64,000 bases of DNA from Desulfuromonas sp. (GTDB lineage Bacteria > Desulfobacterota > Desulfuromonadia > Desulfuromonadales > BM501): assembly GCF_002868845.1 (NCBI RefSeq), contig NZ_PKUB01000028.1, forward strand, positions 18,008-82,007, given 5' to 3'. Both the position numbers and the translations under genes were made by a program. Shown here in pieces: positions 52,765 through 63,230 of this stretch. How positions within the stretch are numbered: position 1 is the first letter of the stretch; each line of letters begins with the position of its first letter. The notes beneath the pieces are model-generated. The model was not told the DNA's origin and searched no databases. It worked only from the letters and a program-made list of their open reading frames with translations.

Positions 52765-54546
52765 TTACTTGATCGCCATAAAGCGGCAGGCGTCGTAGCA
52801 GGAGGTGCACTTGGTGCACTTCTCCTTGTCGATGACCGCCAGCTCCTTCTTCTCCCAGCGGACGGCGTCCACCGGACAGACCCGGTAGCACAGGCCGCAC
52901 TTCTTGCATTTCTCGTCGATGACCTCGAAATGCAGCAGGGGCTTGCAGCCGTGGGAGGGACACTCTTTTTCCTTGATGTGCGCCTCGTACTCGTGGCGGA
53001 AGTAGCGCAGGGTCGACAGAACCGGGTTGGGAGCGGTCTGCCCGAGGCCGCACAGCGAACTCTTCTTGATGTCGTAGGCCATGTCCTCGAGGAGTTCGAG
53101 GTCCCCCTCGCGCCCTTCGCCGCTGGTGATGCGCTCGAGAATCTCGAGCATGATCTTCAGACCGATGCGGCAGGGGATGCACTTGCCGCACGACTCGACG
53201 CGGGTGAAGTTGAGGAAGAAGCGCGCGATGTCGACCATGCAGGTCGTCTCGTCCATGACCACCAGACCGCCCGAGCCCATCATGGCCCCGGCCTTGATCA
53301 GGGAGTCGTAGTCGACCTGGGCGTCGAGGGCCTCGGCGGGGAGGCAGCCGCCCGAGGGGCCGCCGGCCTGGACCGCCTTGAACTTGCGGTTGTTGAGAAT
53401 GCCGCCGCAGACGTCGTAGATGACCTCGCGCATGCTGGTACCGGCGGGAACCTCCACCAGTCCGGTGTGCTTGACCTTGCCGGTCAGGGCGAAGATCTTC
53501 GTTCCCTTGGTCCCCTCGGTGCCGATGCTGGAATACCAGTCGGCGCCGTTGTAGAAGATGTAGGAGACGTTGGCGTAGGTCTCGACGTTGTTGATGTTGG
53601 TCGGGTAGCCCCAGAGACCGCGCACCGCCGGGAAGGGCGGGCGGGGGCGGGACATGCCGCGCTCGCCCTCGATGGATGCCATCAGGGCGGTCTCCTCGCC
53701 GCAGACGAAGGCGCCGGCGCCGGCCTTGATGCGCATGTCGAGGTCGAAGCCGAGCCCCAGGCAGTCCTTGCCGAGGAAGCCTTTTTCGTAGCAGGTATCG
53801 ATCGCTTTCTGCAGCCGCTTGATCGCCAGGGGGTACTCGGCCCGGCAATAGACGTAGGCGAATTTGCAGCCGATGGCGTAGGCGGCGATCATCATCCCCT
53901 CGATGAGGCCGTAGGGGTCGCCTTCGAGGATGGAGCGGTCCATAAAGGCCCCGGGATCGCCCTCGTCGGCGTTGCAGATGAGGTATTTGGTGTCGCCGGG
54001 AGAGGCCTTGCAGAAGGACCACTTGACCCCGGTGGGGAAGCCGCCGCCACCGCGGCCGCGCAGACCCGATTTCTTGACCTCCTCGATGACATCCTCCGGC
54101 TTCATGGTCACGGCCTTCCTGATGCCGTCGAAGCCCTTGTGGGAGAGGAAGTCGTCGAGGCTGTCGGCGTCGACCGTGCCGCAGCGGGAGAAGATGATGC
54201 GCTGCTGCTTCTCGAGGAACTTGGCGTAGTAGGGGCCCGCCATCTTCTTGGCAACCGGCTCGTTGCCGAGGACGTGTTCCTCGACGATCTGCGGAACCAT
54301 CTCGGGGGTGACGAAGTCGTAGGTCACCGCCTCCTGCTCCGGCAGTTCGATGTCGACCAGCACGTCGTTGGCGCACAGCCCGCGGCAGCCGGTGCCGATG
54401 ACGGCGCAGCGCTTGCCGACCTTGGCCTCGACGCCCTGCTTGGCGACCTCCTGCTCAAAAGCCTCGGCGACCGCAGCCGCCCCGGAGGCCAGACCGCCGG
54501 TACCCTGGCAAATGAGAACTTTTATCTGATCAGCATTCGCGGCCAT
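52765..54546 (-). CDS. nuoF: NADH-quinone oxidoreductase subunit F, long form with ferredoxin tail
   Basis: 593 residues, about 160 longer than E. coli NuoF. Residues 1-115 are a thioredoxin-like [2Fe-2S]-type domain (CQGTGG, then CRGLCAND). The NADH/FMN core follows: GLRGRGGGGFPTGVKWSF, NADEGDPGAFMDR, GAGAFVCGEETALMASIEG and the N3 cluster ESCGKCIPCRIG. The end adds two ferredoxin [4Fe-4S] motifs (CKKCGLCYRVCPVDAV and CTKCTSCYDACRFMAI). This layout matches the flavin subunit of HydABC/HndABC-type enzymes and other NuoF-like proteins, which suggests alternative electron partners such as ferredoxin. Confidence 0.95.
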   Translation of the reverse strand: MAANADQIKVLICQGTGGLASGAAAVAEAFEQEVAKQGVEAKVGKRCAVIGTGCRGLCANDVLVDIELPEQEAVTYDFVTPEMVPQIVEEHVLGNEPVAKKMAGPYYAKFLEKQQRIIFSRCGTVDADSLDDFLSHKGFDGIRKAVTMKPEDVIEEVKKSGLRGRGGGGFPTGVKWSFCKASPGDTKYLICNADEGDPGAFMDRSILEGDPYGLIEGMMIAAYAIGCKFAYVYCRAEYPLAIKRLQKAIDTCYEKGFLGKDCLGLGFDLDMRIKAGAGAFVCGEETALMASIEGERGMSRPRPPFPAVRGLWGYPTNINNVETYANVSYIFYNGADWYSSIGTEGTKGTKIFALTGKVKHTGLVEVPAGTSMREVIYDVCGGILNNRKFKAVQAGGPSGGCLPAEALDAQVDYDSLIKAGAMMGSGGLVVMDETTCMVDIARFFLNFTRVESCGKCIPCRIGLKIMLEILERITSGEGREGDLELLEDMAYDIKKSSLCGLGQTAPNPVLSTLRYFRHEYEAHIKEKECPSHGCKPLLHFEVIDEKCKKCGLCYRVCPVDAVRWEKKELAVIDKEKCTKCTSCYDACRFMAIK

Positions 54547-54590
54547 ATGATTTCATCCCCGCTCTTGGTTGGTTGATCGGCAGAAAGGAT

Positions 54591-55088
54591 CTAGCCCAGC
54601 GCCTTGTACTTCTCGATGACCTCGTCGGTCTTCTGCACCGAGATACTGCCGTAGGTGTCATCGTTGACCATGATGACCGGCGCCATGCCGCAGGCCCCGA
54701 TACAGGCAACGTACTCGGCGGTGAACAGAAGGTCCTCGGTCGTCTCGGCGTGGCCGATGCCGAGTCGCTCCTGAATCGTGTCGCCGATACGGCCAGCCCC
54801 CTTGACGTGACAGGCGGTCCCCATGCAGACGCGGATGATGTACTTGCCGCGCGGCTTCAGGTGAAACTGGGCGTAGAAGGTCAACACCCCGTAGATCTGA
54901 CTGGAGTAGACGTTGAGCCGCTCGGCGACCAGGTCCACGGTCGGTTCGGGCACGTAGCCGTAGAATTCCTGGATACCCTGGAGGACGGGCATCAAAGCCC
55001 CCTTCATGTCCAGGAACTTGTCGATCACCTGGTTCGCCCCGGTGAGATCGACTTCCTCTTCCTGGACGTTGTCCGCAACTTCGCTCAT
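54591..55088 (-). CDS. nuoE: NADH-quinone oxidoreductase subunit E
   Basis: 165 residues, thioredoxin-like [2Fe-2S] subunit. Cluster N1a ligands lie in RVCMGTACHVKGA and YVACIGACGMAPVIMVND. An N-terminal helical part precedes the domain (ALMPVLQGIQEFYGYVP). It works with NuoF in NADH oxidation. Confidence 0.96.
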   Translation of the reverse strand: MSEVADNVQEEEVDLTGANQVIDKFLDMKGALMPVLQGIQEFYGYVPEPTVDLVAERLNVYSSQIYGVLTFYAQFHLKPRGKYIIRVCMGTACHVKGAGRIGDTIQERLGIGHAETTEDLLFTAEYVACIGACGMAPVIMVNDDTYGSISVQKTDEVIEKYKALG

Positions 55089-55115
55089 GAAGCCACCTCT
55101 TACCTCGGTTGAACG

Positions 55116-56294
55116 TTAACGGTCGATTTCACCCAGAACGATATCCAGGGTGCCGATGACGGCGACGACGTCGGCGATCAGGGAGCCTTCGCACATCTTG
55201 GGCAGGGCCTGGAGATTGATGAAGGAGGCGGGGCGGATCTTCATCCGGTACGGCTTTGCGGATCCGTCCGAGATGAGGTAGTAGCCGACCTCCCCCTTGG
55301 GATTCTCCACCCCCACGTAGACCTCGCCCGGTTCGGCCTTGAAGCCCTCGCTGACGATCTTGAAGTGGTGGATGAGCCCCTCGATGGAATTGACCGTGTC
55401 CTCCTTGGGCGGGAGGCAGATCTTGGGACAGTCGGCCAGGATCGGGCCGGGCTTCAGCCGGTCGAGGGCCTGGCGGATGATCTTGACGGACTCGCGCATC
55501 TCCTTGAGACGCGCATGGTAGCGAGCCCATGTGTCGCAGTCCTGCTCAACGATCACTTCGAAATCGTAGTTCTCGTAGCCGCTGTAGGGATTGTCCCGAC
55601 GCAGATCCCAGTCGACCCCGGAGCCGCGCAGCGAAGGTCCGGTCACGCCGAGGTCGATGGCGTCCTCGGCGCTGATCACGCCGACGCCCTGGGTTCGCTT
55701 CTGCCAGATCTTGTTGCCGGTCAGCAGCCCCTCGTAGGTGTCGATATGGCCGGGCATGGTGTCGATGAACTCGCGGACCTCGCGCTCAAAGCCGTCCGGC
55801 AGGTCGGCGGAGAGTCCGCCGATGCGGAAGTAGTTGGAGGTCATGCGGGCGCCGGAGAGCTTCTCGTAGAACTCCATGATGTGCTCTCTCTCGCGGAAGC
55901 AGTAGAGGAACACGGTCATGGCGCCGATGTCGAGAGCGTGGCAGGCCAGCCAGATCAGGTGGCTCTTGAGCCGGGTCAGTTCGGCCATCAGCACACGAAC
56001 GGTCTGGGCCCGGTCGGGAATCACGTCGGTGATCCCGACCAGCTTTTCCACGGCCAGCACGTAGCCCAGGTTGTTGTGCATCGGAGCCAGGTAGTCGAGC
56101 CGGTCGGTGAGCGGAAGGACCTGGTGGTAGGTACGGTGCTCCGAGAGCTTCTCCACCCCGCGGTGCAGGAAGCCGATATGGGGCGTGGCCTTCTTGACCA
56201 CCTCGCCGTCGAGCTCGAGAATCAGCTGCAGCACCCCGTGAGTCGAGGGGTGCTGAGGCCCCATATTTACGGTCATTATTTCCGTCGTAGCCAT
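55116..56294 (-). CDS. nuoD: NADH-quinone oxidoreductase subunit D
   Basis: 392 residues, the hydrogenase-like 49-kDa subunit that forms the quinone site with NuoB. Signatures: NMGPQHPSTHGVLQLILELDGE and GFLHRGVEKLSEHRTYHQVL near the start, RGSGVDWDLR in the middle, and DVVAVIGTLDIVLGEIDR at the C-terminus. NuoC and NuoD are separate here. Confidence 0.97.
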   Translation of the reverse strand: MATTEIMTVNMGPQHPSTHGVLQLILELDGEVVKKATPHIGFLHRGVEKLSEHRTYHQVLPLTDRLDYLAPMHNNLGYVLAVEKLVGITDVIPDRAQTVRVLMAELTRLKSHLIWLACHALDIGAMTVFLYCFREREHIMEFYEKLSGARMTSNYFRIGGLSADLPDGFEREVREFIDTMPGHIDTYEGLLTGNKIWQKRTQGVGVISAEDAIDLGVTGPSLRGSGVDWDLRRDNPYSGYENYDFEVIVEQDCDTWARYHARLKEMRESVKIIRQALDRLKPGPILADCPKICLPPKEDTVNSIEGLIHHFKIVSEGFKAEPGEVYVGVENPKGEVGYYLISDGSAKPYRMKIRPASFINLQALPKMCEGSLIADVVAVIGTLDIVLGEIDR

Positions 56295-56338
56295 CGTATG
56301 CCTCTTTTATGGGAAACGGTGATTATTCTGGAGAATAC

Positions 56339-56821
56339 CTAGGAGAGCCGACCCTGGTAAGGTTCGCGGTCGGGGCCCTGCAGAGGGTAGTCTTTGCGCA
56401 GCGGATGCCCTTCCCAATCGGCGGCCATGAGAATGCGCCGCAGGTCGGGATGGTTGTTGAAGGAGATCCCCATCAGGTCCCAGCACTCGCGCTCGAGCCA
56501 GTTGGCCGTGGCCCAGACGCCGCAGACGGTATCGACCCGGCAGTCGTTCTCCTCGACCGGCACCTTCACCCGCAGGCGATCGTGGGTCTTGATGTTGTAC
56601 ATGTTGTAGACCACCATGAAGCGGGGCTCCTGCCCCAGGTAGTCGACCCCGCACAGGTCGCTCAGGAGGTTATAGCCCTGCTCTTTCTTCAGAAAAGAGC
56701 AGATGGCGACGATGTCCTCCTTCTTGACCGTGACCGTCGTCTCGCCGCGGAATTCCTTGACGTCGAGGACGGAAGCGGAGAACTTCCCTTTCAGTTTGCT
56801 TACGGCAGCATGCTCAGCCAT
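56339..56821 (-). CDS. nuoC: NADH-quinone oxidoreductase subunit C
   Basis: 160 residues, the 30-kDa subunit. Signatures: CDLCGVD-like LSDLCGVDYLGQEPRFMVVYN, VWATANWLERECWDLMGISFNNHPDLRRILM and GHPLRKDYPLQG. Ends in TAG. Full length. Confidence 0.96.
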   Translation of the reverse strand: MAEHAAVSKLKGKFSASVLDVKEFRGETTVTVKKEDIVAICSFLKKEQGYNLLSDLCGVDYLGQEPRFMVVYNMYNIKTHDRLRVKVPVEENDCRVDTVCGVWATANWLERECWDLMGISFNNHPDLRRILMAADWEGHPLRKDYPLQGPDREPYQGRLS

Positions 56822-56866
56822 ATCTCTGTATCCCTATCCTTGGTTTGCTGTGCAAAAAGACAGATC

Positions 56867-57376
56867 CTAGGCCCCAGAGACCCTTTCGCCAACACCCAGG
56901 GCGGACCCGAAGGAGTTCTGCTCCTTCATGATCTTCTCCTGCAGCTTCATGAGGCCGTAGAGAAGACCTTCGGGCCGGGGAGGACAGCCGGGAATGTAGA
57001 CATCGACCGGCAACTCCTCGTCGATCCCCTGGACGGTGCTGTAGGTGTCGAAAACGCCGCCGGAGCAGGCACAGGCGCCCATGGCGATGACATAGCGAGG
57101 CTCGGGCATCTGCTCGTAGACGGTCTTGATGACCGGGAGCATCTTCTTCGTGGCGGTGCCGGCGATGATGATGACGTCGGCCTGGCGCGGCGAGGCGCGG
57201 AACAGCACCCCGAAGCGGTCAAGGTCGAATCGGGCGGCGCCGGTGGCCATCATCTCGATGGCGCAGCAGGCCAGACCGAAGGTCATCGGCCACAGCGACC
57301 GGGACCGGGACCAGTTGACGAGTTTGTCAAGGCTGGTGGTGATGAAATTATTGCCAAGAGTCTGTTCTACTCCCAT
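56867..57376 (-). CDS. nuoB: NADH-quinone oxidoreductase subunit B
   Basis: 169 residues from the ATG at 57376, ten bases inside nuoA. Cluster N2 ligands are in [33 protein letters not shown] and [14 protein letters not shown]2 passes electrons to quinone. Ends in TAG. Confidence 0.97.
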   Translation of the reverse strand: MGVEQTLGNNFITTSLDKLVNWSRSRSLWPMTFGLACCAIEMMATGAARFDLDRFGVLFRASPRQADVIIIAGTATKKMLPVIKTVYEQMPEPRYVIAMGACACSGGVFDTYSTVQGIDEELPVDVYIPGCPPRPEGLLYGLMKLQEKIMKEQNSFGSALGVGERVSGA

Positions 57377-57723
57377 TCCAAGGCTCCTTTTTTCCAGACG
57401 TATACGTAGCCGACGAGAAGGATGCCGACAAAGACCCCCATCTCGATGAATCCGAACATCCCGAGCTTCTTGAACACGACCGCCCAGGGATAGAGGAACA
57501 CCGCCTCGATGTCGAAGAGAATGAAGAGCATGGCGACAATGTAGAACTTGATGGAAACCCGCTCCCGGGCGGTGCCGATCAGCGGCATGCCGCATTCGTA
57601 GGGAGCCAGCTTGACGGCGGTGGGCTTCTTCTGGCCGATCAGCCGGGAGAAGACGACGGACCCCGCCGCGAACGCGAAGGCGAAGGCAACGAGGACGAGA
57701 ATCGGTAAATAACTCTCGAGCAT
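57367..57723 (-). CDS. nuoA: NADH-quinone oxidoreductase subunit A
   Basis: 118 residues from the ATG at 57723 ([14 protein letters not shown]), three membrane helices. Signatures: [38 protein letters not shown]. An earlier in-frame start at 57798 would overlap the promoter and lacks family support. First gene of the operon; the promoter lies about 75-100 bases upstream. Confidence 0.96.
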   Translation of the reverse strand: MLESYLPILVLVAFAFAFAAGSVVFSRLIGQKKPTAVKLAPYECGMPLIGTARERVSIKFYIVAMLFILFDIEAVFLYPWAVVFKKLGMFGFIEMGVFVGILLVGYVYVWKKGALEWE

Positions 57724-57796
57724 GAAATAACTCCTCCCAACGTGACGTGATGCTTTATGGACATACGGATAGTGTTTACGGCACACGAGCGGGCAC

Positions 57797-57848
57797 AAAT
57801 TAGATTAATTCCCACCTGATGTCAAGGGAAAAATACAGTATACTGTAT
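57797..57848 (-). promoter_or_regulatory. nuo promoter with an upstream 16-bp palindrome
   Basis: On the minus strand: consensus TTGACA at 57825-57820, 17 bases, TAATTT at 57802-57797. Just upstream of the -35 is a perfect 16-bp palindrome, ATACAGTATACTGTAT (57833-57848), which lies within two GTATAC units one base apart (57838-57843 and 57845-57850). Its centre is about 50 bases before the likely start, a position more typical of an activator than of a simple repressor. The rest of 57724-57971 shows a weak GC hairpin near 57857-57877 without a T-run. Confidence 0.65.
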
Positions 57849-57971
57849 ACACATTTACCCCCCAAGGGAGGGGTTTTCACTGTATTTAGAGGGAGTTGGG
57901 GCGGGAGCGTGCTGGAGAGGGCAGGCGGAGGGGAATCCGCGGTCGAAAAAGGGGACCGGGCGGCCCACGGA

Positions 57972-58565
57972 CTATTTGCGGGCGGCCTCAACGCGGTTCA
58001 TGGCCGCCAGGAGAAATCCGAGGGAGATGAAGGCCCCCGGGGGAAGGATCATGAGCAGGAATGGCTGGTAGCCCCCGCCGAACAGGGAGATGCCGAGCAG
58101 GGTGCCGGAACCGAACACCTCGCGCACCGCGCCGAGCACGAACAGGGCCAGGGTGAAACCGAGCCCCATGCCGACCCCGTCGACGACCGAGGGGACCAGG
58201 GGTCGCTTTGAGGCGAAAGCCTCGGCGCGGCCGAGGATGAGGCAGTTGACGACGATCAGGGGTATGAAGATGCCGAGCGCCTTGTGCAGGTCGTAGAGGT
58301 AGGCCTCCATGGTCAGCTGGACCACGGTCACGAAGGAGGCGATGATCACGATAAAGGCGGGGATGCGCACCTTGGCCGGGATGACCTTTCGCAGCAGGGC
58401 GACGACGACGTTGGAGCAGATCAGGACGAAGGTCGTCGCCAGCCCCATGCCGGCGCCGTTTTCGGCGCTGGTGGTCACCGCCAGGGCCGGGCAGAGGCCG
58501 AGCAGCAGCTTGAAGACGGCATTCTCCCGCCAGAGCCCCTTGCTGAATTCCCGCATCAGACTCAT
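57972..58565 (-). CDS. rnfE: Electron transport complex subunit RnfE
   Basis: 197 residues, six membrane helices. It starts [20 protein letters not shown] at or near the ATG, with [14 protein letters not shown] and [19 protein letters not shown], the RnfE/RsxE signatures; RnfA has the paired, inverted sequence. Its ATG overlaps rnfG by four bases. Together RnfA and RnfE coordinate a membrane-embedded Fe-S centre. Confidence 0.95.
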   Translation of the reverse strand: MSLMREFSKGLWRENAVFKLLLGLCPALAVTTSAENGAGMGLATTFVLICSNVVVALLRKVIPAKVRIPAFIVIIASFVTVVQLTMEAYLYDLHKALGIFIPLIVVNCLILGRAEAFASKRPLVPSVVDGVGMGLGFTLALFVLGAVREVFGSGTLLGISLFGGGYQPFLLMILPPGAFISLGFLLAAMNRVEAARK

Positions 58566-59167
58566 TGCGTCCCCCCTTTGGTGCCGGCAATCTCGTCCCG
58601 GTGCTGCCGGTAGTACTCCAGACCGCTCCGCACCGCTCCCACGGTCGCCCGGGGGGAGATGGTCGCGCCGGTGATCTGATCGAAATCCCCGCCGTCCTTC
58701 TTGACCCGCCAGTCGGCGTTGTCCAGGTTCTTGCCGCGGAACGTGTCCTTGAACCAGGGCTCCTCGATCTTGTCGCCCAGCCCCGGGGTTTCCGCATGGG
58801 AGAGGATCTCGATGCCGGCCACGGTGCCGTCGGGCTCGACCCCCACCATGATGGTGATGTTGCCGCTGTAGCCGTCGGGCGCGGTCACCTTGAAAGCGAC
58901 CCCGGCGAGATCTTCCCCCCGCCGCCCCCGGTAGAAGGTGCGTGTCAGCTCGCGCCCCTTGCGGTCGCGGCCGACGGAAAGGGCCACGGTGTCGGCGTCG
59001 GGGCTGTTGTCGATGGGCGGCCGCACCGCCTGCAGCGCCCGCAGGGTCTCCAGGCGCCGCTGCTCGGCGATCGGTTCCCGGGTGACCGTCTCCACCAGCG
59101 AGAGGACCAGGCCGGCGCCGGCGGCGATCAAGGTCAGGACAAAGGCGAGCCGAAACATTTCTTTCAT
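58562..59167 (-). CDS. rnfG: Electron transport complex subunit RnfG
   Basis: 201 residues. One N-terminal membrane helix and a periplasmic FMN-binding domain. The covalent FMN site is in [17 protein letters not shown] (the S/TGATxS motif). [20 protein letters not shown] and [12 protein letters not shown] are conserved blocks. It carries electrons on the outer face of the membrane within the Rnf complex. Confidence 0.95.
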   Translation of the reverse strand: MKEMFRLAFVLTLIAAGAGLVLSLVETVTREPIAEQRRLETLRALQAVRPPIDNSPDADTVALSVGRDRKGRELTRTFYRGRRGEDLAGVAFKVTAPDGYSGNITIMVGVEPDGTVAGIEILSHAETPGLGDKIEEPWFKDTFRGKNLDNADWRVKKDGGDFDQITGATISPRATVGAVRSGLEYYRQHRDEIAGTKGGTQ

Positions 59168-59183
59168 GCCGTTCCCCTCATCT

Positions 59184-60173
<990 letters not shown>

Positions 60174-60174
60174 G

Positions 60175-61488
60175 TCAGACCTTCCTTCTCTTGGCCAGGA
60201 TGGCCGCCTTGGCGTGGCGGATGGCCTGCACCAGGGGAATGGCGGCGGGGCAGGTGTAGGCGCAGCATCCGCACTCGATGCAGTCCAGGGCGTCGTACCC
60301 CTCGGCCTCGTCGGCCATGTCGAGGCGCGCGTAGGCGGCGATGGTGGTCGGCATGATCCGCGCCGGGCAGACCTGCACGCAGCGGCCGCAGCGGATGCAC
60401 GGCCCCTCGGGGGAGCGCGCCACGTCCTTTTCGCTGAAGAGCAGCAGCCCGGAGGTGCCCCGGGTGGCCGGGACCTCGAGGGACAACTGGGCGAGGCCCA
60501 TCATCGGCCCGCCCATGATGATCTTGGCCGGCTCTCCGACCAGCCCCCCGCAGAACTCCACCATGTGGCGCAGGGGTGTTCCGACCCGCACCCGCAGGTT
60601 CTTCGGCTCGGCCACCGCACTGCCGCTGACCGTGGCGATGCGCTCGACCAGGGGCAGTCCGCGCATCACCGCGTCGCTGACCGCCGCGGCGGTACCGACG
60701 TTCTGCACCACCACGCCCACGTCCATGGGCAGCCCGCCGGAGGGGACCTCCCGCCCGGTCAGGGCCTTGATCAGCTGCTTCTCGGCGCCCTGGGGATACT
60801 TCACCTCCAGGGCCGCCACCTCGATGTCTCGCGACGCGCCGGCCCGGGCCATCGTCTCGATGGCGTCGGGCTTGTTGGCCTCGATGCCGACGATCGCCCG
60901 GCTCACGCCGAGGACCCGGCGCAGGATGTCGATGCCGTCGAGGACTTTTTCCGTCTCCTCCAGCATCAGCCGGTGGTCGGCGGTCAGGTAGGGCTCGCAC
61001 TCCACCCCGTTGAGCACCAGGGTGTCGATCGGCTTCTCCTCCGGCGGGCAGAGCTTGACGTGGGTGGGAAAGGTGGCCCCCCCCATGCCGACGACCCCCG
61101 CGTCGCGGATCCGGTCGCGGATCTCGTCGATGCCGAGCGATGCCGGGTCGGCCCCTTCGAGTCCCTCCAGGGCGTCCTCGCCGTCGGGCCGGATCACCAC
61201 CGCCGGCAGGTCCTTGCCCCAGGCGTGGGGGCGCGGCTCCACCGCGACCACCTCGCCGGAGGTGGAGGCATGCACCGGCACGGAGACGAAGCCCTTGGCC
61301 CGGCCGATCACCTGGCCCTTCAGGACCCGGTCGCCCTTCTCCACGCAGACCTCGGCCGGGGCGCCGATGTGCTGGGACAGGGGGATGATCAGCTCCTCGG
61401 GGAGAGGGCAGTCCTCCACCGCCTTGTCAGCGGTCCATTTCTTGTTGTCCGGCGGATGCAGGCCGCCGGGAAAGGTCTTCAGCTTCAT
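60175..61488 (-). CDS. rnfC: Electron transport complex subunit RnfC
   Basis: 437 residues from the ATG at 61488 (MKLKTFPGGLHPPDNKK); a longer open frame extends into rnfB but is not coding. NADH/FMN domain with VVGMGGATFPTHVKL and LVLNGVECEPYLTADHRL. Two [4Fe-4S] motifs are at the end: CIRCGRCVQVCPARIMP and CIECGCCAYTCPAAIPL. It is the NAD(H) interface of the complex. Length is at the short end of the family. Confidence 0.96.
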   Translation of the reverse strand: MKLKTFPGGLHPPDNKKWTADKAVEDCPLPEELIIPLSQHIGAPAEVCVEKGDRVLKGQVIGRAKGFVSVPVHASTSGEVVAVEPRPHAWGKDLPAVVIRPDGEDALEGLEGADPASLGIDEIRDRIRDAGVVGMGGATFPTHVKLCPPEEKPIDTLVLNGVECEPYLTADHRLMLEETEKVLDGIDILRRVLGVSRAIVGIEANKPDAIETMARAGASRDIEVAALEVKYPQGAEKQLIKALTGREVPSGGLPMDVGVVVQNVGTAAAVSDAVMRGLPLVERIATVSGSAVAEPKNLRVRVGTPLRHMVEFCGGLVGEPAKIIMGGPMMGLAQLSLEVPATRGTSGLLLFSEKDVARSPEGPCIRCGRCVQVCPARIMPTTIAAYARLDMADEAEGYDALDCIECGCCAYTCPAAIPLVQAIRHAKAAILAKRRKV

Positions 61489-61505
61489 ATCTCTACCGCT
61501 CCGCC

Positions 61506-62351
61506 TCAGGCCGCCGGCCGCCGCAGGGGGACCGTGGGGGGGGCCAGTGCGCTCCCCTCGGGATAGCCCTCGGCGAAATCGCGGATGCACTTGGTGGGGC
61601 ACTTCTCCACGGCCGGGGCGGCCTGGTCGCGCTTCTCGTAATTGACCCGGGCCAGGAATGTCTCGATCACGTAGGCCTCGGGGACGGTCTTGACGCAGAT
61701 GTGGCAGCCGATGCACCCCACCTGGCAGTACTTGCGCACCGCCGCCGCCTTGTCGCGGCTGTTGCAGAGGACGTGAACGGTGGCGTCGAGGGGGGTCATG
61801 GCGATCACCTGCCGGGGGCAGGCGGCGATGCACTGCCGGCAGCCGGTGCACTTCTCGCGGCTGATCACCGCCAGGCCGTCGGGGGTCATCTCGATGGCGT
61901 CGAAGGGACAGACCCGGGCGCAGGTGCCGAGCCCGAGGCATCCGCCGGGGCAGGACTTGGGGCCGTCGGCCACCTTCTGGGCCGCGTTGCAGTCGTGCAG
62001 GCCGAGGTAGCGGTATTTGGTCTTGGCCTTGCGGTTGTCGCCCTGGCACAGCACCACCGCTACATGGGGCTCGGTCGCCTCCACCTCCACCCCCATGACG
62101 TGGCCGATCTGCTCCGAGGTCTCCGAGTCGGCGGCCGGGCACTCGTTGGGAGCGGCCGCTCCTGTCGCCACCGCCTTGGCGAAGGCGCCGCACCCCGGGT
62201 AGCCGCAGGCGCCGCAGTTGGCGCCCGAGAGCAGCTCGAGGATGGCCGCCTCGCGGGGATCGACCTCCACGGCGAACTTCTTGGCGGCAAAACCGAGGGC
62301 GGCCGCGGCCAGCAGGCCGATGCCGCCCAGACTGAGAACAGCTTCAAGCAT
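61506..62351 (-). CDS. rnfB: Electron transport complex subunit RnfB
   Basis: 281 residues from the ATG at 62351 (a TTG one codon earlier is less likely). An N-terminal membrane anchor, the CGACGYPGCGAFA cluster motif, and then three further iron-sulfur motifs: CPGGCLGLGTCARVCPFDAI, CTGCRQCIAACPRQVI and CQVGCIGCHICVKT. It is the ferredoxin entry point. Followed 17 bases later by rnfC. Confidence 0.96.
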   Translation of the reverse strand: MLEAVLSLGGIGLLAAAALGFAAKKFAVEVDPREAAILELLSGANCGACGYPGCGAFAKAVATGAAAPNECPAADSETSEQIGHVMGVEVEATEPHVAVVLCQGDNRKAKTKYRYLGLHDCNAAQKVADGPKSCPGGCLGLGTCARVCPFDAIEMTPDGLAVISREKCTGCRQCIAACPRQVIAMTPLDATVHVLCNSRDKAAAVRKYCQVGCIGCHICVKTVPEAYVIETFLARVNYEKRDQAAPAVEKCPTKCIRDFAEGYPEGSALAPPTVPLRRPAA

Positions 62352-62397
62352 CAACAGATCCTATACGAACGGGCTTCCGGCTTCCGGTGACGAGTCT

Positions 62398-62979
62398 TTA
62401 GCCCTTCACCAGCCCGGCGAACCCCATGAAGGCCAGGGAAAGGAGCCCCGCGGTCACCAGGGCGATGGCCGACCCCCGGAAGCTGGCGGGCACCGGCCCC
62501 AGGTCGACGCGCTCGCGCAGTCCGGCGAAGAGGACCATGGCGAGGGTGAAGCCGAGGGCCGCCCCGAGGGCGAAGACCACCCCCTCCAGGAAGGAATGCT
62601 CCTTCTGGATGTTGAGGACGGCCAGGCCGAGCACAGCGCAGTTGGTGGTGATCAGGGGGAGGAAGATGCCCAGGGCCTGGTAGAGGACCGGGCTGACCTT
62701 CTGGATGACCATCTCCACGAGCTGCACCAGGGAGGCGATCACCAGGATAAAGGCGATGGTCTGCAGGTACTCGATCTCGAAGGGGATGAGGACGAAGTAC
62801 TGGATGAACCAGGTCACCACGGTGGCCACGGTCATGACGAAAGTCACCGCCATGCCCATGCCGAGGGCGGTCTCCACCTTCTTGGACACCCCGAGGAAGG
62901 GGCAGATTCCCAGAAAGCGGGCCAGCACGAAGTTGTTGACGAAAATCGCGCTGACGAGAATGAGAAGCAGTTCCACCAT
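62398..62979 (-). CDS. rnfA: Electron transport complex subunit RnfA
   Basis: 193 residues, six membrane helices. It starts [20 protein letters not shown] with [20 protein letters not shown], and has [17 protein letters not shown], all RnfA/RsxA signatures. First gene of the operon. The order rnfABCDGE is the classic one. Its promoter lies about 55-85 bases upstream. Confidence 0.96.
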   Translation of the reverse strand: MVELLLILVSAIFVNNFVLARFLGICPFLGVSKKVETALGMGMAVTFVMTVATVVTWFIQYFVLIPFEIEYLQTIAFILVIASLVQLVEMVIQKVSPVLYQALGIFLPLITTNCAVLGLAVLNIQKEHSFLEGVVFALGAALGFTLAMVLFAGLRERVDLGPVPASFRGSAIALVTAGLLSLAFMGFAGLVKG

Positions 62980-63020
62980 TTACCGGCGACGTCCTTGGCG
63001 CATATTAATGGTTTGTAAAA

Positions 63021-63063
63021 TGGTCAGACCACTCTTATAAAACAAGCGGCGTGACCATGTCAA
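63021..63063 (-). promoter_or_regulatory. rnf promoter with a TGGTC-n-GACCA operator
   Basis: On the minus strand: TTGACA (63063-63058), 17 bases, TTATAA (63040-63035). Just downstream of the -10, over the expected start point, is a perfect palindrome TGGTCTGACCA (63031-63021), a placement typical of a repressor site. The sequence resembles FadR/GntR-type operators and is nearly the same as one at sucC (TGGTCAGGCCA). Confidence 0.65.
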
Positions 63064-63119
63064 TCGGTATTACCAGAAAAATTCCTAACCAAATTACTCC
63101 GGCCACCCTCTCCGGTTTT

Positions 63120-63147
63120 TTGTGGCCAGACCCATGAAGAGTATTAT
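63120..63147 (+). promoter_or_regulatory. Probable hemL promoter
   Basis: TTGTGG (63120-63125), 16 bases, TATTAT (63142-63147), about 85 bases before the hemL ATG. It lies back to back with the rnf promoter. The -35 is a partial match only. Confidence 0.4.
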
Positions 63148-63230
63148 ATATATAACCACCGGCAGGGGGAACATTGCCCCGGCCACCGCGAACGACACCA
63201 ACCCATGAACTCTCTGCAAGGGGGAAAGCG

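Noticed and set aside
49226..52798. 1190-codon plus-strand open frame opposite the TPR gene and nuoG
   Set aside because: Antisense shadow; no domain, low-complexity Gly/Val/Leu/Asp pattern, and the minus strand encodes clear NuoG.
60175..62193. 672-codon minus-strand frame suggesting an RnfB-RnfC fusion
   Set aside because: The part upstream of 61488 is out of frame with rnfB and encodes no RnfB motifs; rnfB has its own frame at 61506-62351.
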